From Prochlorococcus sp. AG-363-B04 (GTDB lineage: Bacteria > Cyanobacteriota > Cyanobacteriia > PCC-6307 > Cyanobiaceae), in contig QCFC01000005.1 in the NCBI GenBank assembly GCA_003278465.1, positions 1-64,000 of the forward strand: 64,000 nt of DNA, in the 5' to 3' direction. Position 1 is the stretch's first letter; every line of letters starts with the position of its first letter. The notes below the pieces were generated by a model. It ran no database searches. It was not told the origin of the DNA and was given only the letters and a program-made list of their open reading frames with translations. Below are positions 19,079 to 28,188 of this stretch, one piece after another. The position numbers and the translations under genes were made by a program.

Positions 19079-19264
19079 TTAACTTTCATAACGTAAGCAT
19101 GCAATAGCTGTCGGGTTTTCTTCGCATTCTCTTTCCCAGAAATCATTTCTAATACTGTCCTTCTTGAATTTTGGAGCACCTAGAGTAATTGGCGCTAGCC
19201 CTATGCTATCTCCATAATATGCTGTAGAGGCCTCTAGCATTCCAGCAAAAAGGATCTTAAGCAT
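19079..19264 (-). CDS. Small protein with CP12-like C-terminal Cys loop, 61 aa
   Basis: I take the internal ATG at 19264 (MLKILFAGMLEAS) as start because the upstream extension to 19369 has poor composition. The C-terminus WERECEENPTAIACLRYES matches the C-terminal hairpin of CP12 (C-x8-C with ENP inside and an acidic Tyr tail), the part that binds GAPDH in the Calvin-cycle regulator. The N-terminal Cys pair and the AWD core of true CP12 are missing, so this is a CP12-tail-like protein rather than CP12. A second example is at 53668-53832. Confidence 0.6.
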   Translation of the reverse strand: MLKILFAGMLEASTAYYGDSIGLAPITLGAPKFKKDSIRNDFWERECEENPTAIACLRYES

Positions 19265-19517
19265 AATTGAATTTGGATAGTTTTTACTTCTTAATGAAAG
19301 CGTCTTGGTTTCAAATATCCATCCGAAGGAATGCTTATCTTTAAATTTACGTTCTTCTGATACTAGCAACCCTACTAGCTAATCATTTATTGATTCGAGC
19401 AGGATAGCTTTTTAAACGTGGACTAAGCTTAATTGGACAGCTTATAAGCAAATCCTATCCATCCATCGAATTATATATGTATATAAATCTGAGGAAACCC
19501 TTGCTAGTTTATTTTTC

Positions 19518-20225
19518 TTAGACACTAAGAAATTCATCTATAACAGACTTGCTCAGCTCACTTGTCTGACCACTGGCAACAATTCCTCCGCGTTGCATTG
19601 CATAATATCTATTTGCTTGCCGGACAAAATGTAGATGCTGTTCTACAAGTAATACTCCAATACCAGTCTCCTTGATTATATGTTTAACAGCGGACTCTAT
19701 GTCTTGGACTATATTGGGTTGTATGCCTTCAGTTGGTTCATCTAATAATAGAAGTTTAGGTCTCCCAAGTAGTGCTCTGGCGATAGCAAGTTGTTGTTGT
19801 TGACCTCCACTTAAGTCTCCCCCATTCCTGTTTAGAAATGTTTTTAGGATAGGAAAAAGCTCGAAAATTCCTGGATCAATTCTTTTTTTTCTGGTTAGTC
19901 CTCCTGGTAATGCTTCCATACCAAGTAATAGATTCTCCTCAACACTTAGATAGGGGATAATTTCTCTACCTTGTGGGACATATGCTATGCCTTCTTGGGC
20001 TCTTTGATGAGGTGGTTTTCTTATTAATGTTTCTCCATTGAAATTAAGTTCTCCACTTCTCGGATTTAATAATCCTATAATCGATTTTAATAATGTAGTT
20101 TTACCGACTCCATTCCTACCAATGATACATACCATTTCTCCAGAGTTGATGCTTATATCAATTTCTCTGAGAATGTGACTCTCACCGTAGTAGGTATTTA
20201 AACCTCTAACTTCTAGAAGACTCAT
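19518..20225 (-). CDS. urtE: Urea ABC transporter ATP-binding protein UrtE
   Basis: One of the two ATPases driving urea import. The 235-aa LivF-type protein has Walker A (IIGRNGVGKTTLL), the ABC signature LSGGQQQQLAIARAL and Walker B LLLLDEPTEG, plus the switch His in VLLVEQHLHF. Gene order urtABCDE on one strand identifies it among branched-chain-type ATPases. Its start overlaps the stop of urtD by 4 bases (ATGA), implying translational coupling. It is the last gene of the operon. Confidence 0.95.
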   Translation of the reverse strand: MSLLEVRGLNTYYGESHILREIDISINSGEMVCIIGRNGVGKTTLLKSIIGLLNPRSGELNFNGETLIRKPPHQRAQEGIAYVPQGREIIPYLSVEENLLLGMEALPGGLTRKKRIDPGIFELFPILKTFLNRNGGDLSGGQQQQLAIARALLGRPKLLLLDEPTEGIQPNIVQDIESAVKHIIKETGIGVLLVEQHLHFVRQANRYYAMQRGGIVASGQTSELSKSVIDEFLSV

Positions 20226-20977
20226 TCATTTACCTCCTCTGGTTTACCTAGATAAACTTCTATCACTTGTGGATTGTTTTGAATGCTATCCATTGATCCT
20301 TCGCAAAGAACTTTACCTTGGTGTAGAACAGAAACAGGGCTTTCTAATTTGCGTATGAATTCCATGTCATGGTCTATTACTAAAATTGTGTGATCACCTG
20401 ATAATGATTTAAGTAAATCAGCTGTTAAATCTGTCTCTTCGTCAGTAAGTCCTGCTACAGGCTCATCAACAAGAAGTAGATCAGGATTTTGACCAACTAG
20501 CATGGATATTTCTAACCATTGTTTTTGGCCATGAGAGAGTGAACCAGCTTTTAGGTTGGCCATTGACTGCAAATTAATTATATTCATAAGGTGAATTATT
20601 TGATCTCTTTGAACGTTACTTTGTTTACCTATTAATATAGGCCAGGGTGATTTTGGATTGCTAATTGCCAGAGCTAAATTTTCATAGACAGTTAAATTAT
20701 TAAATACTCTAGGACTTTGAAACTTTCTTCCAATACCTAGCCTAGCTATTTTATGTTCTTTCTTACCTGTAATTGAACGTCCTTTAAATATTACCTTCCC
20801 AGATGTTGGCTTGATTTTTCCTGTAATAACATCAAGAAAAGTTGTTTTTCCTGCTCCATTGGGTCCTATAACGGCTCTAAGTTCTCCTGTGTTTAGTTTT
20901 AGGTCTAAATTGTTCAAGGCATAGAGCCCATCAAAACTTACTGTAATTTGACTTAATTCTAGAAGTGGAATATTCAT
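20222..20977 (-). CDS. urtD: Urea ABC transporter ATP-binding protein UrtD
   Basis: A 251-aa LivG-type ATPase. Walker A is AVIGPNGAGKTTFLDVI, the signature is LSHGQKQWLEISMLV (an LSHGQ variant common in LivG/UrtD) and Walker B LLLVDEPVAG, then VIDHDMEF with the switch His. It pairs with UrtE on the cytoplasmic face of the UrtBC permease. Starts and stops overlap by 4 bases with both neighbours. Confidence 0.95.
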   Translation of the reverse strand: MNIPLLELSQITVSFDGLYALNNLDLKLNTGELRAVIGPNGAGKTTFLDVITGKIKPTSGKVIFKGRSITGKKEHKIARLGIGRKFQSPRVFNNLTVYENLALAISNPKSPWPILIGKQSNVQRDQIIHLMNIINLQSMANLKAGSLSHGQKQWLEISMLVGQNPDLLLVDEPVAGLTDEETDLTADLLKSLSGDHTILVIDHDMEFIRKLESPVSVLHQGKVLCEGSMDSIQNNPQVIEVYLGKPEEVNE

Positions 20978-22101
20978 GGCTTCACCTCTTCTTTCCCATC
21001 TGCTTCTAGGCTCGGATATGTACTTAGTGGTCTTCTTAGACCTAACCTTACCATAATATTTCTAGGCCCATCACTTTGTATCCAGCCTAGGAATCCTTCA
21101 GGCAAAGTTGTAACTACAAAGATAAATAATCCCCCCTGTATAAACATCCAACTTGCTGGCAAGGCTTCACTTACAAGACTTTTTGCATAATTGATTATGA
21201 CTGCCCCTAAAATCGCACCAAGTAATGTCCCTCTTCCGCCTACAGCAACCCATATCACCATTTCTATTGAAAACGGGACTGTCATGAATTGGGGAGAAAC
21301 TATTCCTGATTGAACAGTGTATAAAGCACCAGATATTCCAGCAAGGGCACCAGCTATACCAAATACTATTGTTTTAAAGTAAGTAGGGTTGTAACCCATA
21401 AAACGTACTCTAGGCTCATCATCTCTTATCCCAATTAATACGTTCCCAAATCGTTCTCTAACTATCCACCTTGAGAAGAACCATGCCATAATAACTATTA
21501 TGGCTGTTAGCCAGAAAAATAATCTTTGCATTGAATCTGAACCCACCATTTGTCCAAATAATTGGGTTACATCTGTCTTTAAACCGTTGGTTCCATTTAT
21601 AAGTTTCTGCTGCCCGTTGAAGAAATTAAAGAAAACCAGCAGAGCTGCTTGAGTGAGAATTGAGAAATAGACCCCTTTTATTCGATTTCGAAAAACTAAG
21701 AATCCAAGAAATGCTGAAATTAAAGCAGGTATCAGCCATATTGCTATAAGAGTGAAAATAGGTGATTTAAAAGGTTCCCAGAAAAAGGGTAATTTTGTTA
21801 CACCATATAGACCAAAAAATTCAGGTATATTATTAGGGAAGTCTTGAGAACTATTTAGTTGCAAATACATTGCAGAGCAATAGCCACCTAAAGCAAAAAA
21901 TATTCCTTGACCTAGGCTTAGTAGACCTGTATATCCCCATATGAGATCAACTCCTAATGCAACAATTGCCAGAGATAAATAACGACCTAGCAAATTGAGT
22001 CTGAAGACAGGCAATATCGAAGGTGCTGAGATAATAAATGCAATAATTAATACCCATATTAGAAAGGATAACCAACGTTTGTTTTTAGTGATTTTGTTCA
22101 T
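20974..22101 (-). CDS. urtC: Urea ABC transporter permease UrtC
   Basis: A 375-aa LivM-type inner-membrane permease with many spans. It carries the family loops GYTGLLSLGQGIFFALGGY, RIKGVYFSILTQAALLVF and GIRDDEPRVRFMGYN (the cytoplasmic coupling helix), and VGGRGTLLGAILGAV. It forms the urea channel with UrtB. It is 3 bases from urtB upstream and overlaps urtD by 4 bases downstream. Confidence 0.95.
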   Translation of the reverse strand: MNKITKNKRWLSFLIWVLIIAFIISAPSILPVFRLNLLGRYLSLAIVALGVDLIWGYTGLLSLGQGIFFALGGYCSAMYLQLNSSQDFPNNIPEFFGLYGVTKLPFFWEPFKSPIFTLIAIWLIPALISAFLGFLVFRNRIKGVYFSILTQAALLVFFNFFNGQQKLINGTNGLKTDVTQLFGQMVGSDSMQRLFFWLTAIIVIMAWFFSRWIVRERFGNVLIGIRDDEPRVRFMGYNPTYFKTIVFGIAGALAGISGALYTVQSGIVSPQFMTVPFSIEMVIWVAVGGRGTLLGAILGAVIINYAKSLVSEALPASWMFIQGGLFIFVVTTLPEGFLGWIQSDGPRNIMVRLGLRRPLSTYPSLEADGKEEVKP

Positions 22102-22104
22102 GAA

Positions 22105-23259
22105 TTAACCCTCCACCATTCTGCCTTTTTGTGGAAATAATCCAGTTGGTCGGAATTGCAAAAAGATTACTATTAAGGCAAAGATCAATACTCTTGCCAT
22201 GCTTGTAGTAGCAAAGAAATCGATAATTGTTGATAATGAATCAGGCATGTCTGGCCAGACAGTAAGTAACCTTCCTGCTCCAATAAGATCAGTCATTATC
22301 CCTATAGCAAATGAAGCGATTATTGTTCCAAGTAAATTTCCTACCCCCCCTAGTACTACAACCATAAAACACCCAACGATATAATTACTTCCAACATTTG
22401 GACCTACAGAACCAAGAAGTGAAACTGCGACTCCTGCGATCCCTGCAAGTCCAGATCCAATACCAAAAGTAAGAACATCAACTTTCTCGGTCGAAATCCC
22501 TAGACAATCACTCATCGATCTGTTTTGAGTAACTGCTCGGATTCTCATACCCCATACACTTTTATTTAAAAAATAAGTAACACCTATAATAGAAATAATT
22601 GTTATTACGATAATAACAATGCGTGTGATTGGAAAGGTAATCCCTATGAATTCGACACCACCCCTCATCCATGAAGGAGCTGTTACATCTACATTCCTAG
22701 CACTTGCTCTTCCTAACTTGCTAATTGTGGATGATAGGCAATTAGCAATTAGCAAGCCAGAAAATATAGAAATAATCCATGTGATCAGTTTTACAAATTT
22801 TTTATGTTTATATTTTAGGATGTTCTCTGGAAGAAAAAATGAGCTGAGTAATCCAATTAAAAGTGTGACGATAAGGCCAGAAGCATAAGCAAGAGGAACA
22901 CTTCTGACGAACTGTTGAAGGATTAGGCTGACTCCCCAAGTGGCCAGTAATGTTTCTAGAGGGCTTCCATATAAACGTCTTATTATAGTTTTTTCAAGAA
23001 GAATACCTACAACTGCACTAACTACAAATGCTATTGCTAGGGCTACTATTACATAAGTGCTGTAGAAGAATTTAAGTGCAGGTAATCTGAATACCAGTTG
23101 AGTTACATATGTTGAATATGCACCAATCATCATTAGCTCACCATGAGCAAGATTGATTACTCCCATTAGACCAAATACTATTGCCAACCCCAGTGCAGCA
23201 ATTAGTAAAACAGATCCAATAGCTGCTCCATTAAAGAGACTTTCGAGAATTAGTTGCAC
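22105..23259 (-). CDS. urtB: Urea ABC transporter permease UrtB
   Basis: A 384-aa LivH-type permease. Family features include LGLAIVFGLMGVINLAHGEL, LETLLATWGVSLILQQFVRS, MRIRAVTQNRSMSDCLGIS (coupling helix) and FMVVVLGGVGNLLGTIIAS. A polar insert near residues 150-200 resembles that of other UrtB proteins. It is separated from urtA by 83 bases containing a stem-loop, unlike the overlapping junctions downstream. Confidence 0.95.
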   Translation of the reverse strand: MQLILESLFNGAAIGSVLLIAALGLAIVFGLMGVINLAHGELMMIGAYSTYVTQLVFRLPALKFFYSTYVIVALAIAFVVSAVVGILLEKTIIRRLYGSPLETLLATWGVSLILQQFVRSVPLAYASGLIVTLLIGLLSSFFLPENILKYKHKKFVKLITWIISIFSGLLIANCLSSTISKLGRASARNVDVTAPSWMRGGVEFIGITFPITRIVIIVITIISIIGVTYFLNKSVWGMRIRAVTQNRSMSDCLGISTEKVDVLTFGIGSGLAGIAGVAVSLLGSVGPNVGSNYIVGCFMVVVLGGVGNLLGTIIASFAIGIMTDLIGAGRLLTVWPDMPDSLSTIIDFFATTSMARVLIFALIVIFLQFRPTGLFPQKGRMVEG

Positions 23260-23287
23260 TGATGTTTAGAAGAGAAATCTAAATAAG

Positions 23288-23317
23288 AGTGGAGGAGATT
23301 TTTTTGACTCCTCCACT
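23288..23317 (-). promoter_or_regulatory. Intercistronic stem-loop between urtA and urtB
   Basis: Perfect 10-base arms agtggaggag (23288-23297) and ctcctccact (23308-23317) enclose a 10-base loop. Read on the minus strand it lies just after the urtA stop. Such hairpins after binding-protein genes commonly stabilise the upstream transcript or terminate partially, giving more binding protein than permease. The run of T after the hairpin is weak, so partial termination or mRNA protection is more likely than full termination. Confidence 0.6.
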
Positions 23318-23342
23318 TTTACAAAAGAAATGGATTTAGATA

Positions 23343-24638
23343 TCAAAGACGATATCTTTCTCCTTTACGCGAGTCAGTCCAATCACAAGCATATCCTTTA
23401 GAGCTTGGCTCAAATTGATTCCAAGCTTGAGGTGAAACTGGTCCGTTAGTTGATTCTAGGATTTTGAATTGACCATTTGAGGTGATCTGACCAATCCGCA
23501 CTGTTTGTGATAAGTGATGATTTGCCATTACTTCTACAGGGCCCTGTGGAGCATCGAATTTGACACCCACTAGAGCTTTACGTACTTCATTGTCATCAAA
23601 GGTCCCTGCTTTTTCAACAGCTGCTTTCCAAAGGTAAACCATGTTGTAGGCAGACTCTTGAGGATCTGCTACAACTCTGTCGCTACCCCATCTCTTTTTG
23701 AAATTATTGGCAAATCTCTTAGAGGCAGGTGTATTAATCGACATCATGTAATTCCATGCACCGTAATGACCAGTTAAAAATTCAGGTCCAATAGTACTTA
23801 TTTCTTCCTCAGCTATTGAATAACTCATTACATAGTAACCATTTTTTGGTGTTATTCCAACGTCTTGAATTTGCTTAAAGAAAGCAACATTTTGGTCTCC
23901 ATTGAGAGTATTTATGATTACACCACCATCAGGAAGTGCTTTCTTTATTTTGGAGATAATTGGAGCAACTTCTGTATTCCCTAGGGGAAGATAATCTTCT
24001 CCTACCACTGAACCACCAAGTGCTTTAACTTGTTCTTTCGTTATGGTATTTGATGTACGGGGGAAAACATAATCAGAACCAACTAGGAAGAATGGTTTTC
24101 CAGCTGCTGGAGAACGTTTGAACATGAATTCGGTAGCTGGCTCCGATTGTTGGTTAGGAGTAGCACCTGTATAAAAGATATTGTTAGAGCATTCTTGAGC
24201 CTCATATTGGATTGGGTAATATAGAAATGCGTCTTTGGATTCATATACGGGAAGCATGGCTTTTCTGCTAGCAGATGTCCAGCCACCAAAAACTACAGGT
24301 ACTTTGTCCTGGTCAATTAGTTTCTTGGATTTCTCTGCAAAGGTTGGCCAGTCAGAAGCACCATCTTCAACGATGTATTGGATTTCATAGTTTTTACCTC
24401 CTACTGATATTCCGCCAGCTGCATTGATTTCTTCAATTGCCATCTTTTCAGTATCCACCAAGGTTGATTCTGAAATGGCCATTGTTCCTGAGAGCGAATG
24501 CAGAATACCTACAGTTACTGACTCAGTGCAGTCTTCGCAGCCTGAAGAAGTATTCCCTCCATCGCATGCGGTAAGAGAGGCGCCAATTGCTATTGACCCT
24601 AGGCCGGCGAACAAACGCTTGGTGATAGACATTTTCAT
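23343..24638 (-). CDS. urtA: Urea ABC transporter substrate-binding protein UrtA
   Basis: The 431-aa high-affinity urea receptor outside the inner membrane. The N-terminus is a lipoprotein signal ending in a lipobox (ASLTAC, lipidated Cys25). The mature domain contains VTVGILHSLSGTMAISESTL, VFGGWTSASRK, YYPIQYEAQECSNNIFYTGA and QESAYNMVYLWKAAVE, the UrtA/AmiC-like type I periplasmic-binding fold. It is the first gene of the importer operon, about 110 bases after ureG. Confidence 0.96.
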   Translation of the reverse strand: MKMSITKRLFAGLGSIAIGASLTACDGGNTSSGCEDCTESVTVGILHSLSGTMAISESTLVDTEKMAIEEINAAGGISVGGKNYEIQYIVEDGASDWPTFAEKSKKLIDQDKVPVVFGGWTSASRKAMLPVYESKDAFLYYPIQYEAQECSNNIFYTGATPNQQSEPATEFMFKRSPAAGKPFFLVGSDYVFPRTSNTITKEQVKALGGSVVGEDYLPLGNTEVAPIISKIKKALPDGGVIINTLNGDQNVAFFKQIQDVGITPKNGYYVMSYSIAEEEISTIGPEFLTGHYGAWNYMMSINTPASKRFANNFKKRWGSDRVVADPQESAYNMVYLWKAAVEKAGTFDDNEVRKALVGVKFDAPQGPVEVMANHHLSQTVRIGQITSNGQFKILESTNGPVSPQAWNQFEPSSKGYACDWTDSRKGERYRL

Positions 24639-24709
24639 TTAAATTTGAGAGTGAACGATATTTGTCGTTCAATGATTTAGACCGTAATTTTTTGAGCTAT
24701 GTAATGTTT

Positions 24710-24723
24710 GTATCAAATCAAAC
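24710..24723 (-). promoter_or_regulatory. NtcA-like half-conserved site upstream of urtA
   Basis: On the minus strand the sequence reads GTT-N8-TAC, one mismatch from the NtcA box GTA-N8-TAC, about 70 bases before the urtA start. NtcA is the cyanobacterial nitrogen regulator and controls urt genes in several strains (established). No clean TANNNT minus-10 box was seen at the usual distance, so the site is tentative. Confidence 0.35.
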
Positions 24724-24751
24724 TTTTTCAATATTTTTTTTTATCCAATGC

Positions 24752-25354
24752 TTAATTAGGTATCTGCTGTAACAGAAATTGGATCACTTCATCCAATCCA
24801 TCTAAGGAATGAAGGTTAGTGAAACACCAAGGTCGGCCTCCTCTCATGCGAGATGTATCTTGTTCCATTAGATCTAAATTGGCTCCAACCATTTCAGCCA
24901 GATCAATTTTATTTATTACAAGTAAGTCAGAGCGAGTTATTCCTGGCCCCCCTTTCCGTGGAATTTTGTCACCTGCAGCGACATCAATTACATATATGCA
25001 AAGATCTACAAGCTCAGGGCTAAAACTCGCAGCAAGATTGTCGCCGCCGCTTTCTACAAAAACGCAATCGAGATTTGGAAATAGTTCCTCTAGCTCTTCA
25101 ACTGCTGCTCGGTTGATTGAGCAATCTTCTCTAATAGCAGTATGAGGGCATCCCCCTGTCTCTACTCCTCTGATCCTTTCTGGATCGAGTGCACCAGAAT
25201 TAGTTAAAAACTTTGCATCCTCTTGTGTATAGATGTCATTAGTAACAACAGCTAATTGGAATTGTCCTCTAAGTTTTTTACAGAGTGCTTCAACTAGCGC
25301 TGTCTTTCCAGACCCTACAGGTCCAGCAACACCTATTCGTAGTTTGCTACTCAT
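24752..25354 (-). CDS. ureG: Urease accessory GTPase UreG
   Basis: UreG is the SIMIBI-class GTPase whose GTP hydrolysis drives nickel insertion into apo-urease. The 200-aa protein has the P-loop [17 protein letters not shown], the nickel-binding Cys-Pro-His motif in [13 protein letters not shown], the metal-switch region [17 protein letters not shown], and NKID for guanine recognition. It overlaps ureF by 1 base. The order ureE-ureF-ureG is that of other marine picocyanobacteria. Confidence 0.97.
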   Translation of the reverse strand: MSSKLRIGVAGPVGSGKTALVEALCKKLRGQFQLAVVTNDIYTQEDAKFLTNSGALDPERIRGVETGGCPHTAIREDCSINRAAVEELEELFPNLDCVFVESGGDNLAASFSPELVDLCIYVIDVAAGDKIPRKGGPGITRSDLLVINKIDLAEMVGANLDLMEQDTSRMRGGRPWCFTNLHSLDGLDEVIQFLLQQIPN

Positions 25355-26028
25355 TAGCTTCTGAATAATTTTGAATAGAGTTCAGCATGAGATTGTTGAG
25401 CCATAGTGGCACCAATATCACCAGTCCAAAGTTGGTGAGGATCTTTATTTAATAAATGTTTTGCTTGTGTAGTTATCATAGGGTTTAGGTTGAATTGAAT
25501 TGTTTGGACTTTGTTGGGGCCAATAGGAATAACTCTAAGTGCTACGTTTAATTGATTGGAAACCCAGCTATATAAATAACCTTGTACCATTTCGATTTTA
25601 GGTAGTGACCAATTAACTCCAGCCCATGCCCAAGCTATTGTCCAGGTTAAATTCTTTGTATTATTTGGTAAAGGGAAATTAAGTTCTGAAAGTATTTGCA
25701 AGAGTGATTGGCCCATTTGACGTTGTTGGAAACGAACTTCTTCAGAATCTCTTAAAGCTTGTAGCCAACTATTCCATTCATATACCCTTTCCCTTGATGC
25801 ATTTGTTTTATTATCTTTCCAATCCTTTAAACAATCCATAATTGGAGATATTGCAGAAGCTTCAAGCCTTAATTGTCCTCTTTCAAGTTCACTTTGAATC
25901 CAAATAATTAGTTCATCTTCATTTGTAATTTTTTCAGATTGCGCTAAATATTCAATGCCTTCTGAATAGCTGAATGCACCTACTGGAAGGGAAGGGCTGA
26001 CAAGTTGCAGGATGGCCGGTAATGACAT
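25354..26028 (-). CDS. ureF: Urease accessory protein UreF
   Basis: A 224-aa all-helical UreF, which bridges UreG and UreD on the urease apoprotein. Recognisable is the N-terminal [20 protein letters not shown] motif, typical of the family, and the C-terminal [19 protein letters not shown]. Length is normal. It starts 4 bases after the ureE stop and overlaps ureG by 1 base, so the three accessory genes are tightly linked. Confidence 0.95.
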   Translation of the reverse strand: MSLPAILQLVSPSLPVGAFSYSEGIEYLAQSEKITNEDELIIWIQSELERGQLRLEASAISPIMDCLKDWKDNKTNASRERVYEWNSWLQALRDSEEVRFQQRQMGQSLLQILSELNFPLPNNTKNLTWTIAWAWAGVNWSLPKIEMVQGYLYSWVSNQLNVALRVIPIGPNKVQTIQFNLNPMITTQAKHLLNKDPHQLWTGDIGATMAQQSHAELYSKLFRS

Positions 26029-26032
26029 TTAT

Positions 26033-26491
26033 TTAGTGAGGGTTATTATGAAAGTGTGAGTAGGCACCATGTTCTGGGAAAAATGGTTTTTTTATTTGTT
26101 TCAAATTAAGTCCCCTTTCTATTAGCATTTGTTCTAGTACCGGATCTTTTAATAGATAAATTAAGTTGTCATGTAACTCAAGATTTACATGTCTATTCCC
26201 TAAGTGATAAGCGGCTTTGATCAGTTGTAAATACGAACTAGATTCAACTTGTATTAAATTTTCAATTGATGCAACGACAATGATTTTGAAAACAGGATTC
26301 TCTCCAATTAAGACCTCTCCAGGTTGCAATGAACCCTCTCTTGGTAATTGAAGAAGTACTTTTTTCCCACACTCTGTGACTCTAGAACCTCTTAATTTGG
26401 TTCTTTCTTCTGCAGATAGAGGCAGTTTTATATAATTTTCTCCGATAACCTTTGAGGTTCTTCGGGTTAGAACAATTTGTTGATCAGACAA
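26033..26491 (-). CDS. ureE: Urease nickel metallochaperone UreE
   Basis: A 152-aa UreE that delivers nickel to the UreDFG complex. Family features: the N-terminal peptide-binding domain (LPLSAEERTKLRGSRV) and a C-terminal metal-binding domain with YHLGNRHVNLEL, containing the conserved His of the dimer nickel site. The C-terminus is short with scattered His (PEHGAYSHFHNNPH) rather than a long poly-His tail. It is the first gene of the minus-strand urea block, divergent from ureD. Confidence 0.94.
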   Translation of the reverse strand: MSDQQIVLTRRTSKVIGENYIKLPLSAEERTKLRGSRVTECGKKVLLQLPREGSLQPGEVLIGENPVFKIIVVASIENLIQVESSSYLQLIKAAYHLGNRHVNLELHDNLIYLLKDPVLEQMLIERGLNLKQIKKPFFPEHGAYSHFHNNPH

Positions 26492-26579
26492 TTTTTAAAT
26501 ATTATTCCATTTACCAAAATACAATATCTTTGGTGTTTTTCTGCTAGATATAGCAATTGGACTGGTTTAAGTTTCTGTT
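26492..26579. promoter_or_regulatory. Divergent promoter region between ureE and ureD
   Basis: An 88-base AT-rich spacer from which ureEFG(-urtABCDE) and ureDABC leave in opposite directions. It must hold two promoters. I found no GTA-N8-TAC NtcA box here and no clear pair of minus-35/minus-10 elements. Confidence 0.5.
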
Positions 26580-27518
26580 ATGCGCCAAGAAGTAAAGGCC
26601 TGGCATGGAATATGTGATCTTCGTTTTATTAATAGGCATCCTTCCCATAGTTTGCGTCCTTACACAATTCATCAAGCCACTTGTAAAGCTCCATTTAAGT
26701 TATTGCGATCTTCCCGGGATTTAGATGGGCGTTGTGAGATCCCAATACTTCACACAGCAGGAGGGATAGTCGGTGGTGATTTACTAACACTAAATGTAAC
26801 TGTTGAGAAAGGAGCTAGTTGCCATATAACAAGTGTTGCTGCACAAAAAGTTTATGGGTCAGTTGGACGAACTAAGGCTTTCCCTAAAGGGCAGTGGGCT
26901 AAGCAAAGTTCCTATTTCAGAATCTCTGAAGGTTCGGATATGGAATGGATGCCCCAGGAGGTAGTTGTCTTTGCAGATGGTCTTTTTGAACAGAAATTTC
27001 AAGTAGATCTCTCACCTTTAGCTACTTTCCTTAGTGCAGATGTTGTTCGTTTAGGACGAACAGCAACTGGTGAAACTTTAAATTCAGGATGCTGGCGCTC
27101 CAGCATAGAGATTTCTAGAGAGCTTTCTAATGGGAAGTTATGGGAATTTGTTGATCGTTTAGAGCTGACTGGGGAAGCTTTGTCTTCAAAGCATGGAATG
27201 GCTAATAATCCTGTTTTGGGATCATTAGTGTGGGTTGCTCCAAATTCCTTATCAAGGAATGAATTAGGGAATTTGTTAACTGCTTGTAGAGAAGATAGGC
27301 TTGGTTTAGAAGGTTTTATGAGTTGTAGTGCAATAGGTCATGGAATATCTGCAAGGTATGTGGGATCATCAACTCAAGCAGCAAGATTTTGGTTCTTTAG
27401 AATTTGGAGACATATAAGAGAGTTGCGTGGATTAACAAAACCAGCACCTTTAAGGATTTGGCCAATTCAAGAAAATCCTTTTATAGAAAGTTTTCTAAAC
27501 CAAACTGATAAGAGGTGA
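26580..27518 (+). CDS. ureD: Urease accessory protein UreD (UreH)
   Basis: A 312-aa UreD, which docks on apo-urease and channels nickel from UreG. Family features: LHTAGGIVGGDLLTLNVTVE, SCHITSVAAQKVYGS and MEWMPQEVVVFADGLFEQ. Length is normal (270-310). It begins the plus-strand structural operon; ureA starts 35 bases after its stop. Confidence 0.95.
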   Translation: MRQEVKAWHGICDLRFINRHPSHSLRPYTIHQATCKAPFKLLRSSRDLDGRCEIPILHTAGGIVGGDLLTLNVTVEKGASCHITSVAAQKVYGSVGRTKAFPKGQWAKQSSYFRISEGSDMEWMPQEVVVFADGLFEQKFQVDLSPLATFLSADVVRLGRTATGETLNSGCWRSSIEISRELSNGKLWEFVDRLELTGEALSSKHGMANNPVLGSLVWVAPNSLSRNELGNLLTACREDRLGLEGFMSCSAIGHGISARYVGSSTQAARFWFFRIWRHIRELRGLTKPAPLRIWPIQENPFIESFLNQTDKR

Positions 27519-27553
27519 AATACTTGTAATAATACAAATCTTGTTACTAAGTT

Positions 27554-27856
27554 ATGCATCTCAGCCCGCAGGAAAAAGACAAGCTCCTTGTTGTGACAGC
27601 AGCACTTTTAGCAGAGCGTAGATTAAATCGTGGGTTGCAGCTTAATCATCCAGAAGCTGTTGCTTGGCTTAGCTTTCAGGTCCTTGAAGGAGCTAGAGAT
27701 GGTAAGAGTGTTTCTGATTTAATGGCTGAGGGAACTACTTGGTTAAAACGTGAACAGGTTATGGAAGGAGTTCCAGAACTAATTGAAGAGGTTCAGATAG
27801 AGGCTGTATTTCCTGATGGCAGCAAACTTGTCACGCTTCATGACCCCATTCGCTGA
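27554..27856 (+). CDS. ureA: Urease gamma subunit UreA
   Basis: The 100-aa small structural subunit. It begins [20 protein letters not shown] and contains [20 protein letters not shown] and [10 protein letters not shown], all family hallmarks. It assembles with UreB and UreC into the (ABC)3 trimer. It lies 8 bases before ureB. Confidence 0.98.
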   Translation: MHLSPQEKDKLLVVTAALLAERRLNRGLQLNHPEAVAWLSFQVLEGARDGKSVSDLMAEGTTWLKREQVMEGVPELIEEVQIEAVFPDGSKLVTLHDPIR

Positions 27857-27864
27857 TTCAACAA

Positions 27865-28182
27865 ATGTCTAATTTGATACCAGGAGAACTAATTCCAGAG
27901 GATGGTGAGATCGAATTAAACTTTGGCCGCTCTGTGACTACACTTTCTGTTTCCAATACTGGAGATAGACCTATTCAAGTGGGTTCCCATTTTCATTTTT
28001 ATGAATCAAATAAAGCTCTTAGATTTCCTCGAGAGAAATCACTTGGTAAAAGATTAGATATACCTGCAGGAACAGCAATTAGATTCGAACCTGGAGACGA
28101 ACGAGAAGTAAATCTTGTTCCTTTTGCTGGAGCCCGACGAGCTATTGGGTTCAATGCATTAATTAATGGACCTCTTGATTGA
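27865..28182 (+). CDS. ureB: Urease beta subunit UreB
   Basis: A 105-aa beta subunit starting with [19 protein letters not shown], then [19 protein letters not shown] and [18 protein letters not shown], the conserved UreB blocks. It is a separate polypeptide, as in most bacteria, not fused to UreA. ureC starts 6 bases downstream. Confidence 0.98.
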   Translation: MSNLIPGELIPEDGEIELNFGRSVTTLSVSNTGDRPIQVGSHFHFYESNKALRFPREKSLGKRLDIPAGTAIRFEPGDEREVNLVPFAGARRAIGFNALINGPLD

Positions 28183-28188
28183 TTTATT

